From: Amycolatopsis alkalitolerans
Lineage (GTDB): Bacteria; Actinomycetota; Actinomycetes; Mycobacteriales; Pseudonocardiaceae
DNA length: 64,000 nt
NCBI RefSeq assembly: GCF_006152065.1
Contig: NZ_VDFW01000001.1
Span: forward strand, 1-64,000
Direction of reading: 5' to 3'
Of the stretch, positions 30,054-38,957 are shown piece after piece (the stretch's first letter is position 1; each line of letters starts with the position of its first letter). The position numbers were made by a program, and so were the translations under genes. The notes beneath the pieces are model-generated. The model saw only the letters and a list, made by a program, of their open reading frames with translations. It searched no databases and was not told where the DNA came from.

Positions 30054-30684
30054 GCACCTGCTCGACACGCTGCCGATCGCCCGCCAGCACGACGTTCTAT
30101 CCGCGGTAGCTGCCGTGGAGACCGCCGAGCTGCCCGTCCCGGCTCGTGAGTTTCGCGCGCTCATGGAAATACCGCTGCGGCACGTGGTGGAGCAGGTGCT
30201 CGCCGAGGCCGGCCGAGTGCTGATCAAGCGCGGTAGCGCCTACATCACGGGCTATGACGACACGATCCGCGAACGGCTCGCCTCGGAGGGCATAGGCGTG
30301 CTGCCTCCTGAACAACGTGCTGTCCTGGCAATGGTTCTGCTGTTGTCGGTCGCCATTCCACGGGCGGAGGGGCGCTTGTTTTCGGACGCACCGTGGACCG
30401 ACGGCGATCCGGTTTCGCCCGCCTTGCTGAAGACGGGCCAGATCAAGCGCCAGAGTACGATCGACGACTCGCTGCGAGAACTCCGTGCTCTGGGGCTGAT
30501 CAAGTCAGCGACCGGGGGCGGCGTCGTACTCGGAGCTCAGGTTCTCCGGCTCACGCCGCGGGCGACCACGACGCTGTTTGAGGAAATGATCCTAGTCGCC
30601 GAACCTCACGGTGATCTGGCACTGGCGATTCGCAGGCAACGCGCAACAGGTCCACGACTCGGGAGTGCACACGAGCATGAATGA
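30046..30684 (+). CDS. Wadjet-like component B (MukE-like)
   Basis: A 212-residue protein with two winged-helix-like segments, one around residues 25-75 and one around 140-180 (STIDDSLRELRALGLIKSATGGGVVLG). This fits the MukE/JetB subunits that bind the kleisin and DNA. GTGACTGA at its start overlaps the previous stop by 8 bp; ATGAATGA at its end overlaps the SMC gene in the same way. Assignment rests mainly on size, fold pattern and position between kleisin-like and SMC genes. Confidence 0.65.
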   Translation: MTEHLLDTLPIARQHDVLSAVAAVETAELPVPAREFRALMEIPLRHVVEQVLAEAGRVLIKRGSAYITGYDDTIRERLASEGIGVLPPEQRAVLAMVLLLSVAIPRAEGRLFSDAPWTDGDPVSPALLKTGQIKRQSTIDDSLRELRALGLIKSATGGGVVLGAQVLRLTPRATTTLFEEMILVAEPHGDLALAIRRQRATGPRLGSAHEHE

Positions 30685-33600
30685 CCAGTACGTACCGAAA
30701 GCGAGCAACCGCGGAATCATAGGTTCGCGTCATCTGATCGCGGTGCAGACTTTCGACGTGGCCAGGCTGACTACCCATCCCGTGCCCGTCGTCCCAGGCA
30801 CCTTCATCGCGGTGTCCGGCGAAGGACCTCGCGGTGACTCCAACGGGTCCGGCAAGACCAGCTTCCTAGCCGTCGTCTCGATCCTGCTCGGTGATCCACA
30901 GTGGAGGTTCGACACCAAGGGAGGAAAGGCCGCGACTGGGGTGCTCTTCCGGCCAGACTCGGCCGGCGTCAGCGTCCACCAGGCGAGCCCAGCACGAAGT
31001 GGGTACATCGTCGGGGTCTTCGCGGACGAGGTAGACGCGCTGGAGACGGCGGTAACGGTGTGGGTTCATCTCACTACCTCTGAGCCGTGGCTGGAGGTCA
31101 GGTGGGCCAGCGGCGTGCATCTCGCCGACGATGAGGATCTCGAACAGCGCGATCTGCAGGCCGACTCGATCTGGCACGCCGTGCGCCACAGCGGCACCTT
31201 GTCCGCCCGTCGCATGGCCGAGCAACTCTATGGAGACGCACCCCGCTGCTTGACCTACCTCGACACCCCGCTACGGCCTCCGGTGCCATCGCTGCTCAGT
31301 CAGCAAATGACCGAGATGGAGCCGAAGGACATCGGGGAATCCTTGATCGCGCTGTCGGGATCCAAAGCGCACCTTGACGCCGAACGCACGCTGCGCGGCG
31401 ACGTCCTAATGCAAAGGCGTACTCGTGACGACTCGCTCTCGCGCGCAGCGGAGCGCGAACGTGAGGAAGCGGTCACGCTGCAGGCGATCGAGGACCGAGA
31501 CGCTGCACGGGCCGCGCTGACTGAGGCTGATAGTCAGTGGGACCTGTACGTCCTTGCGCAGTACCGCAAGGCGCTGTCCGACGACGCAGCCGCGGACGAA
31601 GACGTTAAGGATCTTGGCGATAAGCACGCAGACGCAGCAAAGCTCGTTACTGAGACTGAGGCGGTGCTTGCCGAACTGAAGAACACCACAGACTATGCCA
31701 CCACCGAACGACGAGCTCGCGATGCCTGGACGGGGGCGCAACAGAAGACCAGTGGCCTTCGGATCCAGCGCGCGGAGGTCAACAAAGCACACCGCGACTT
31801 GGTGGATGAGCGGAACAAGCTTTTGAAGGACGCGGCTGAGTGGGATGGTCGTCCGTCTACCGAGACGGCAATAGACCACGCAAGGTCGCTCCATGACCGG
31901 AACAAGGCCGAACTCAAGCTGGAGAGCGCACACACAGCGGTTGCCGAGGCCGAGAAGGTACTAGATCGGGCAGAGAACGGCCGTGGTGGGGTGGCCGGTC
32001 TGGTGCTGGACACCCTGGAGAGCAACGGGATCGAAGCCGCCTCGCTCTTCGACGTGGTCGAGGTCGACGAGTCCGAGCGTCATGCCTGGGAACCTAGGTT
32101 GCTGCCCTATCAGGATGCCGTCGTCGTTGACCATCGACTGGCTTCTCCGACACTTGATGCCGCCCTCGCCGAGCGCCCTGGGGCGATGGTCATCACCACC
32201 GATGAGCTGGAAGGTTCATTTCCGGACGGTGTTCGGTGTCGGCTGCCGATCACCCGCTTTCTTCAGACGCTTGAAGCTCGCCTGGAGCACCGGGTCGCGC
32301 CCGACCGCGTTCACGACGGATCGTTGAGCCTGACGATCAGCGGCAGCTTCCCTAACCCCATAGCGGGCAGGGAAGCACTACTGGGTCGCCTCCGTAGGGA
32401 TGTAGATGACGCGGTTGAGCTCGAAGACCAAGCCGGAACCGAACTTCAGCTGGCTGAAGCTGCGCTTCGGCTCGCATCCGCCAAGCACAACTGCGCTGTT
32501 GCTGCCGAGCGGCTGAAAGCCGTGAATGAGGAAGAGGATCGGCTGTCCAATCAGATCGGCGAATTTGATCGTGCGATTGGTAAGGCGTCCGAGGATGAGG
32601 CCGAGCTGCAGGAAGCTTGGGAGCAGGCTAAGGGAGCACTGGATGGGCACGATCAGCAGGTGACTCTTCTCAAAGTCCGTCTGGAGAACTTTCAGCGTGA
32701 CGAACGGGAGAAGCGTCGCAAGCTGCGTGCCCGCGAACAGGAACGCGTCGATCTCGATGTCGAGATGTGGAAGGCGCTTGCTCGTGGTGCCCTGCACCGG
32801 TATGAGGGCGACCTGGACGACTTGCCGGTCCGGGACCTCGGCACGATTCGAGTCGCGGCCACGGACCGGTTGGCGGATGCGATGCGATTGTTCGGCATCG
32901 ATGATCGCGACGAAACGCTGCCCACCGAGATGCGGGACTGCATACGGCTGCGAAAGGCGCTCGCCGCGGGGTCCGGCGATCGTGCACCCGCAACAGATCT
33001 CCCCGCCGTCGCCGAACCACTGTGCCGCAGACTCGAAGCGATGGCGGGCCAGGATCGAGTCATGCGAACCAAGATCGAGAATCAGCGGGCTGAGCACGCG
33101 CGCGTCCATCAAGGACTAGAGCGTGAATTGGCGGACGGTGAGCAGAATCTTAAGGTCATGCAGGACATGATCGAGCAGCACCTCGAAGGCATTCTCGGCC
33201 GCGTGAGCGATCAGTTCGACCAACTGGACAGGCAACGTGGCGGCAGCGGAGCCGACCTTCATGTCGCGGCCTCGCTACCACAGGGTGCATCCGAATGGGT
33301 CTGGGAGGTCACACCCAGGTGGAGACGCTCCCGTGGCAGCGGGATGGTGTCCTACAAGGAGGTCGCCAATGGGGCACAGGTCAAGGTCCACGCAGTGCAG
33401 CTCGTCCTCGCGGCAGTTCTGGCCGACACCGAGACCCATGGCAGAGTGCTCGTGCTCGACGAGCTCGGCAACAGCCTGGGTGAGGTCAACCGCAAGGACG
33501 TCCTCGGCGCGCTCAAACGCGTCGCCGAAGACACCCAGGTCACGATTCTTGGCACATGCCAGGACAGCGTGCTAGTCGATGCGGCGGACGTCTGCGGCGA

Positions 33601-33739
33601 GCTGATGTGGTTCGCCCACACGAGCGAGGCGGAAGCCTATAACCGGCCGACCCGAGTGTGGGGCTTCAACGCGAACTCCGAACAGGTCACCCTGACCGCC
33701 GACCACCTCACGGCCGGTCGGCGCGGCAAGGGAGCTTAA
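30677..33739 (+). CDS. Wadjet-like component C: SMC-family ATPase
   Basis: A 1,020-residue SMC-like ATPase. The Walker A GDSNGSGKT is at residues 53-61, and the Walker B VLVLDELGNSL lies near the end with D928-E929. Two charged coiled-coil arms (about 230-420 and 580-780) flank a globular hinge-like region (about 430-560). The signature-motif region reads VSYKEVANGAQVKVHAVQL, not a canonical SMC LSGGE. This is the loop-extruding motor expected of a Wadjet/MksB/EptC-type system, which senses and helps cut small circular DNA. The arms are short for an SMC. The ATG at 30677 gives the same 8-bp overlap seen between the other genes; a start 66 nt upstream is less likely. Confidence 0.82.
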   Translation: MNDQYVPKASNRGIIGSRHLIAVQTFDVARLTTHPVPVVPGTFIAVSGEGPRGDSNGSGKTSFLAVVSILLGDPQWRFDTKGGKAATGVLFRPDSAGVSVHQASPARSGYIVGVFADEVDALETAVTVWVHLTTSEPWLEVRWASGVHLADDEDLEQRDLQADSIWHAVRHSGTLSARRMAEQLYGDAPRCLTYLDTPLRPPVPSLLSQQMTEMEPKDIGESLIALSGSKAHLDAERTLRGDVLMQRRTRDDSLSRAAEREREEAVTLQAIEDRDAARAALTEADSQWDLYVLAQYRKALSDDAAADEDVKDLGDKHADAAKLVTETEAVLAELKNTTDYATTERRARDAWTGAQQKTSGLRIQRAEVNKAHRDLVDERNKLLKDAAEWDGRPSTETAIDHARSLHDRNKAELKLESAHTAVAEAEKVLDRAENGRGGVAGLVLDTLESNGIEAASLFDVVEVDESERHAWEPRLLPYQDAVVVDHRLASPTLDAALAERPGAMVITTDELEGSFPDGVRCRLPITRFLQTLEARLEHRVAPDRVHDGSLSLTISGSFPNPIAGREALLGRLRRDVDDAVELEDQAGTELQLAEAALRLASAKHNCAVAAERLKAVNEEEDRLSNQIGEFDRAIGKASEDEAELQEAWEQAKGALDGHDQQVTLLKVRLENFQRDEREKRRKLRAREQERVDLDVEMWKALARGALHRYEGDLDDLPVRDLGTIRVAATDRLADAMRLFGIDDRDETLPTEMRDCIRLRKALAAGSGDRAPATDLPAVAEPLCRRLEAMAGQDRVMRTKIENQRAEHARVHQGLERELADGEQNLKVMQDMIEQHLEGILGRVSDQFDQLDRQRGGSGADLHVAASLPQGASEWVWEVTPRWRRSRGSGMVSYKEVANGAQVKVHAVQLVLAAVLADTETHGRVLVLDELGNSLGEVNRKDVLGALKRVAEDTQVTILGTCQDSVLVDAADVCGELMWFAHTSEAEAYNRPTRVWGFNANSEQVTLTADHLTAGRRGKGA

Positions 33740-33742
33740 CCC

Positions 33743-35167
33743 GTGAACGCCCATTCACTGGAGTTCCTCTTCGGTGAAAGCGCCGGCCGAATCGAGGTGC
33801 CACTGCCGGGCCTGCTGCCTCCCGATGTTAAGGCCTTCACGGTGCCGAAACCCCGTGCCGACGACGATGACGAACTCGAACTCGGCGCTCCGGCGGACCG
33901 GGTCCGCCGCGACAGGAAGGGGCGAGTCAAGGTGCGCCAGGTCGACCTACTCGCCAGCTCGCGGTCGTCGTCCTTCGCGCTTCCTGCCACACTCACCAAG
34001 CGCGACCTCGTCTGGGTGCTCAGTACCAAGACCGAGCGTCGTTGGTCCGGCCTCGTCACCCAGTTCGAGGATAGGGCCTGGCCATCCACGATGGATCTGG
34101 TCCGCAGCGGGGTGGCCGTCGTGCGGTGCACGGTGACCGCGACCAAGACCGGATTCGACCTCCGGCCACAGCACCTCCGACTCACGGCAGGGTGGCAGGC
34201 GGCGCGTCTCGACCACCTCAACGAGGTCACCGGAAGGCCAGACCCCGCCACCGCGCGGGCAGAGCTCCAGAACTTGATGACAAACATCGTGGAATTGGCT
34301 GACGAATGCCTTCTGTTGGCCGGAGTCGAGCAGGGGTCACCGCTTCGCGCGCCCGCAGGTACCCGCGCGGGAACGAAAGTGTGGTCGGTCTACGAGGACG
34401 CTGTCCGCGCTGCGTGCTACTGGTACCTCCACGAGGGTGCCAACGGTGAGCTCACCGCAAAGGACGTCGCCAGCCACGCATTTCGGGACTCGAAGCGATG
34501 GACTCCGGAACGGGAAGCTGCGTTCGCCAACATTGTCAACAAGTCCTTCACGGAGGCTGTGAAGGTCAATGACGTCGAGATCCTGATGCGTGGTCCGCTA
34601 CTGTGGCACGTCGGCAGCGTCATCGCCGACGCTCACACGAGCGAGCCTTGGATCGGTCTGCCTGCCGGAGGTCTCGGACTGCTCGGCACGGTAGACACTA
34701 CTGCCGTACGCGGCGTTCTCGTGATTGAAAACAAGGACACTTTCGAGCAAATTTGCCAGCGGACTGATGTCTACGACCGGTGGTTGTGCGTGTGGGGCAA
34801 GGGCTACGCCAGCCGTCCGCTGGTCGCCTTCCTGTCCGGCTTCGCTGAACTGCCGATCGCAGCGTGGTGCGACCTGGACGCCGACGGCGTAGGCATCATC
34901 AACAACCTGAGCGTCCGGCTCGGCCGTTCCGTGGAACCCGTGTGCATGGGCGTCGAGTTCTGGAGAACCGGACCGTACCGTCGGCAGACGCCCTCCGAGT
35001 TGGAACGCGGACGGGCTAGGGCCACCACGCTGGCCGCCGAAGGCCCACTGGGGCTTCGCGCGCTCGCCGAGGCCATCGCGCCGAGCGGCGAGGGACGCGA
35101 ACAGGAGTCCATGTACGACGACGTGCTACCCACGCTCTCGAAGGTCCTGAGCAGTCTCGAAAGTTAA
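33743..35167 (+). CDS. Wadjet-like component D: Toprim nuclease (JetD/DUF2220-like)
   Basis: A 474-residue protein whose C-terminal half is a Toprim domain. The glutamate E329 in GVLVIENKDTFE and the D377-x-D379 pair in CDLDADGVGI have the pattern of JetD (DUF2220) nucleases, which make the double-strand cut in plasmid DNA. Between them lies a Gly-rich GKGYAS loop. The N-terminal half (residues 1-150, with an acidic patch DDDDELELG) is not one I recognise; JetD proteins usually carry DUF3322 there. It begins 3 bp after the SMC stop and ends the operon. Confidence 0.75.
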   Translation: MNAHSLEFLFGESAGRIEVPLPGLLPPDVKAFTVPKPRADDDDELELGAPADRVRRDRKGRVKVRQVDLLASSRSSSFALPATLTKRDLVWVLSTKTERRWSGLVTQFEDRAWPSTMDLVRSGVAVVRCTVTATKTGFDLRPQHLRLTAGWQAARLDHLNEVTGRPDPATARAELQNLMTNIVELADECLLLAGVEQGSPLRAPAGTRAGTKVWSVYEDAVRAACYWYLHEGANGELTAKDVASHAFRDSKRWTPEREAAFANIVNKSFTEAVKVNDVEILMRGPLLWHVGSVIADAHTSEPWIGLPAGGLGLLGTVDTTAVRGVLVIENKDTFEQICQRTDVYDRWLCVWGKGYASRPLVAFLSGFAELPIAAWCDLDADGVGIINNLSVRLGRSVEPVCMGVEFWRTGPYRRQTPSELERGRARATTLAAEGPLGLRALAEAIAPSGEGREQESMYDDVLPTLSKVLSSLES

Positions 35168-35319
35168 AACCCTTATTGCCGCCAGTGGTTCTCATCGAAC
35201 TTCGATGGCTGGCTTGGGGACGCGAAGACATCTGGGAGCAGGCAGACGGCGTGCTTGCATTTGTCGAGCAGCGGCGGTTGCAGCACCAGGCATGAAGGGT
35301 CATGCAGCGACTGGGTCTC

Positions 35320-35557
35320 AGCGGAGATGGTGCTCGATGATCTAGTCGCGGACATAATCACAGACCCTGTCGACGTCCCCGGTCCGCTCGCCGTAGCAGC
35401 CGCTGCATGCCGTCTGGAGACACGTCACCAGGCCGTCTGGTCAGCGTCCCATCCGTTCTTGCGTTCCAGGTGCGCGATCAGTCCAGACCCATGCGTGGGG
35501 TTCGGCGCGGGTGAACCGGTCCGCGATCTGTTCATACAATCGGTCCAGTTCGGCCAT
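35320..35557 (-). pseudogene. decayed IS701-family transposase fragment
   Basis: In three minus-strand frames broken by stops and shifts one can read pieces in the right order for an IS701-type transposase N-terminus: MAELDRLYEQIADRFTRAEP, then LIAHLERKNGW, then VSPDGMQRLLRRAD, then DYVRD and IIEHH. Intact members have LERKNGW, SPDGMQRLLR and VRDYVVEHLG in that order. Most of the element is gone. The remaining stretch 35168-35320 holds nothing I recognise. It lies exactly where the two defence operons converge. Confidence 0.75.
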
Positions 35558-35620
35558 CACCAGGGTAACTACCACGAACAACGTGATCCACTACAGATCA
35601 AGCGAGTGCCGTTGCTACAT

Positions 35621-38600
35621 TCAACTCTCCTCGAAGCCGGACTGGTCGAACTTGAGGGTTTGGGCGTTCTCGGAGACCGTGCGAACCTTGCTCTCCTCGA
35701 AGCCGGAGGTTTCAGTTGCTTCGATTTCGATGCGGACAGTCAGGTTCGTGCTCTGATCGGCTCGGAGGGGAGCGATGACCTCCTCAGCGATGTTCTTGAA
35801 GTCCTGTGCGATCTTCTCGGTGTTCAGTGTCTTGACGCCGTAGAAGCGGGTCTTGAACTTCCGGTGGTAGACGCCCGGATGGTCAGGGTCCGGCTCGAAG
35901 TGTTTCTTGGCACTGCTTTCGGTGGACCCAGTCGGGATTCCCGGCGCCGCAGAGGCTTCGGTCTCGCGCTGCTGAACGGCGACGTCCGGGCGGACGAGCA
36001 GTAGCGAATCCGTGGTGGGGGGAGCGGGCCGCTCGTCGTCTGGGGTCCAGAGGTCGATGTACCGGTTGGCGACCTCGTCGTAGCTGGTCGCCAGGGCGAA
36101 GGCATCGGTCTGCCAGATCATCGGCAGATCGACCACGCCATCGTCGAGGACACGGCGATCACGCAGACGCGGCATGTACGGGTACTGACTGTAAAGCCCC
36201 CAGAGCGCGCCTAGGGAGACGTGGCCGTCCTTCCAGATTTGCGGCACCTTGCCCAGGGCAAGACGGACCGTCGCGGCGGCCTGTCGAGTGGACAGGTCAC
36301 CGTCATTGCCGAGTCGTCGCGAGACCCGCTCGGCCAACGCGTCAGACTGCCCTTCTACCTTGGTCTCCCGAAGGACGAAGGGCGCTCCGGGGTCAGGCTG
36401 GGCGGGTATGAGCGCCCAGGTGAAGGTTTGCAGCAGGCGCGCGGTCACGGTCTGGTCGGCCTGAGCCTGACGCTGCGCAGCTTGGTTCTTCTGGTTGTGG
36501 GTCAGGTCGAGGTCTGTCTCGTTGTCGAGCACATGGCGCCAGCCGAGGTAGTCGCGGGTCGCTGTGTCGAGTTCTTCCAGTCGGGCCTCGTCGGCAGCGA
36601 GGTAGACGAGCATGTTGCGATGGGTTCTGTTGGCGTTACCGCGTTGTTCGGTCGCCTTCTGGGCGAATTCTTTCGCTGCTGACTCGGTGCCGCGCTTGTG
36701 CGCGACCTTCGGGTGGAGGATGACAAGCCGGGATTCGTCCGTGTCGGGGATGTCGGAATTGGTTTCTGGGCACACGTGTACGCCAGCGAAGTCGCCGCGG
36801 GTGCGGGCCTGGCTTTGCAGCCGGCGGACGATCTCGGCCCAGACATCTTCCTTGTGCAGGCGCTCGGCCTGGTCTTTGGCGGTGCGGGTGATGTTGGGCT
36901 GGAGATCATACCAGTACTTGCCGGAGCCGGAGTAGAAGTAGGTGGCCCGGTCGCCGAGTTGAGTCAGCGCGGAGTGGAAGTTGCCGGGTACGTCGCCGGG
37001 GACGGCGGTGCCGAGGAAGACCCGCTGGGTGCCGATCCCCTTGTGGACCGAGCCCGGTGCGATGGTCGGCGCGGCACCGAAAAATACCGCACGGGCGAGA
37101 CGTTTGGTCAGGGCTCGCTGGCCGTAGAGTGGCTTCTCCCGGTCGATACGGGCAGGTTCGGAGTTGGGACCATCCACGTCGGCGTCGATGATCGTTTTCC
37201 AGGAGTCCTGGAGGTACTGCGTCAGCTCGGCATTCACGTTCGCCGTGGCGAGCGGAATCGACGAGGGCATGATCAGGGGCGCGGCGTCCTCGCCTGTCCA
37301 AAGGGCGTGAATCACCGTGCTCATTAACCGCAGAACGCCTCGCGTGCGCTGGAACCGTTCGAGCGAGGACCACTCCTCGTACAGGGTGTCGAACAGCTCC
37401 GGGTGGATGGGGTAGGTCCGCTTGATCCGGTTCTCGTACGTCGAGTCCCGAGACTCGCGCGGAAAATCATCGATGTACTTGCGATACATCTCCACATAGG
37501 CACGTGCCGTCGCGCCGATCGCGGCGAGCCCGGCGGCGTCGGGCTGCTTGAACAGCCGCTGTTTCACGATGTGATACGCCTCGTCCGAGGACGCCGGTCG
37601 CCACTGATCGGCCACCCGGCGCACGACGTTCTGCAGCCGCCTGAGAGCCTCGAGACCGTTGGCACCGCCGACCTCCTCGGCGTTGCCGGCGACGGTCTCG
37701 GAGTCGTCGCCGCTCTCGGAGGCGGGGATGGAGATCGCGAGCAGAATGCCCGAGGTGCCTTTGGCGGTCTCGGTGAGCGACTGGGCGAAGGTGAATTGGT
37801 CATCGAAGGTGCCGCCAGCGAGGTCGTCACGACCAACGAGCGAGCGGGCGTAGGCGACCCATTCGTCGATCAGGATCACGGCCGGGGCGTACTTCGCGAG
37901 TAACTCGTGGAGCGCGTCGCCGGGGTGCGTCCGGTTGCTGTCGGCGGTGGCGACGATCGCGTAGCCCTCTGCGCCACCGAGCTGCCACGCGAGTTCGCCC
38001 CAGATCGTGCTGACCTGGGTGCCGTCCTCCTTGGTGGCACCGGACGGGCTAAGGTGGTTGCCGACGATCGCGACACGGTTGACCTTTGCGCCGGCGTAGC
38101 CGTGGGCGTTCAGCAATTCCTGGGTGTCTTGCGGGAAGTCGCCCACCGGGAGCCCGGCGGCGATGTGCCACAGGGACAGCATCGAGTGGGTTTTGCCGCC
38201 ACCGAAGTTGGTCTGCAGGTTGATCACTGGCGAGGCGTTGTCGTCACCGGACAGTCGGCTCACCGCGCGGCCGATGAGGTCACGTAGGCCCTCGGTGAGG
38301 TAGGTGCGCTTGAAGAACTCGATGGGGTCGGCGTAATCCGAGTCCACCTCGCCGCCCGTAGCGACCTTGTACAGGTCGGCGGCGAACTCGGAGGCATGGA
38401 AGTTGCCGGTGGCGACGTCATCGTGCGGTGGCAGCACCTCACGCCAGGGCTTGAGCCCGGATGCCTCGGGGTTGTCGACTGCGGACTTGAGGAATTTCTT
38501 GTCATCCTTGTCTGCGGTGACGCGGCGCAGGTTGAGCCGAATCCGCGCAATCTCCTCACCGGTCCCGACAGCGCCGATCGCGACCGCGAAACGCTGAGCG

Positions 38601-38956
38601 GTGTCGAGAGCCCGGTACGCATCGTCGTCGGTGAACGACCTCATGTGCGCCCACGTGTGCCGCACCTGCAGGAGTTCCGCGGCGTAAGCCAGATGCGTGC
38701 GGTTCAAGTGGGAATTCAACGGACGCCAGTTACGCCGGTACCGGTGCGTGTAGTCCCGGGTGATCAGCTTGAGCTGGACCGACGGGTCGCCCCGGTGGAC
38801 CTCCCTGCCGTCGCTGTTGTCAACCGCGGTGATGATGTCGACCCAGGTACGACCGGCCTCGAGCTGCGGGTCGAGGATCTGGGACAGGAAGGCGTCCAAC
38901 TTGGGTGCCAGCAAGTCGAACATCTGGCCGATGCGGTCGCGGTTGCTCACTGCCAT
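35621..38956 (-). CDS. DUF499 ATPase with N-terminal Swt1-type HEPN domain
   Basis: A 1,111-residue protein. Residues 1-130 form a helical Swt1-like HEPN domain with R99-x4-H104 in LLQVRHTWAH, the RX4-6H motif of HEPN ribonucleases. The DUF499 ATPase follows, with Walker A NFGGGKTHSM (GGGKT at 252-256) and Walker B ILIDEW (361-366). The C-terminus is a long mixed region ending in FEES repeats. DUF499 proteins occur with DUF1156 methylases in defence islands. An RNase toxin-like domain fused to the ATPase suggests an abortive-infection output; that is an inference. The ATG at 38956 follows GAGGGGGA and lies 1 bp past the methylase stop. It is the last gene of the minus-strand operon. Confidence 0.85.
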   Translation of the reverse strand: MAVSNRDRIGQMFDLLAPKLDAFLSQILDPQLEAGRTWVDIITAVDNSDGREVHRGDPSVQLKLITRDYTHRYRRNWRPLNSHLNRTHLAYAAELLQVRHTWAHMRSFTDDDAYRALDTAQRFAVAIGAVGTGEEIARIRLNLRRVTADKDDKKFLKSAVDNPEASGLKPWREVLPPHDDVATGNFHASEFAADLYKVATGGEVDSDYADPIEFFKRTYLTEGLRDLIGRAVSRLSGDDNASPVINLQTNFGGGKTHSMLSLWHIAAGLPVGDFPQDTQELLNAHGYAGAKVNRVAIVGNHLSPSGATKEDGTQVSTIWGELAWQLGGAEGYAIVATADSNRTHPGDALHELLAKYAPAVILIDEWVAYARSLVGRDDLAGGTFDDQFTFAQSLTETAKGTSGILLAISIPASESGDDSETVAGNAEEVGGANGLEALRRLQNVVRRVADQWRPASSDEAYHIVKQRLFKQPDAAGLAAIGATARAYVEMYRKYIDDFPRESRDSTYENRIKRTYPIHPELFDTLYEEWSSLERFQRTRGVLRLMSTVIHALWTGEDAAPLIMPSSIPLATANVNAELTQYLQDSWKTIIDADVDGPNSEPARIDREKPLYGQRALTKRLARAVFFGAAPTIAPGSVHKGIGTQRVFLGTAVPGDVPGNFHSALTQLGDRATYFYSGSGKYWYDLQPNITRTAKDQAERLHKEDVWAEIVRRLQSQARTRGDFAGVHVCPETNSDIPDTDESRLVILHPKVAHKRGTESAAKEFAQKATEQRGNANRTHRNMLVYLAADEARLEELDTATRDYLGWRHVLDNETDLDLTHNQKNQAAQRQAQADQTVTARLLQTFTWALIPAQPDPGAPFVLRETKVEGQSDALAERVSRRLGNDGDLSTRQAAATVRLALGKVPQIWKDGHVSLGALWGLYSQYPYMPRLRDRRVLDDGVVDLPMIWQTDAFALATSYDEVANRYIDLWTPDDERPAPPTTDSLLLVRPDVAVQQRETEASAAPGIPTGSTESSAKKHFEPDPDHPGVYHRKFKTRFYGVKTLNTEKIAQDFKNIAEEVIAPLRADQSTNLTVRIEIEATETSGFEESKVRTVSENAQTLKFDQSGFEES

Positions 38957-38957
38957 G

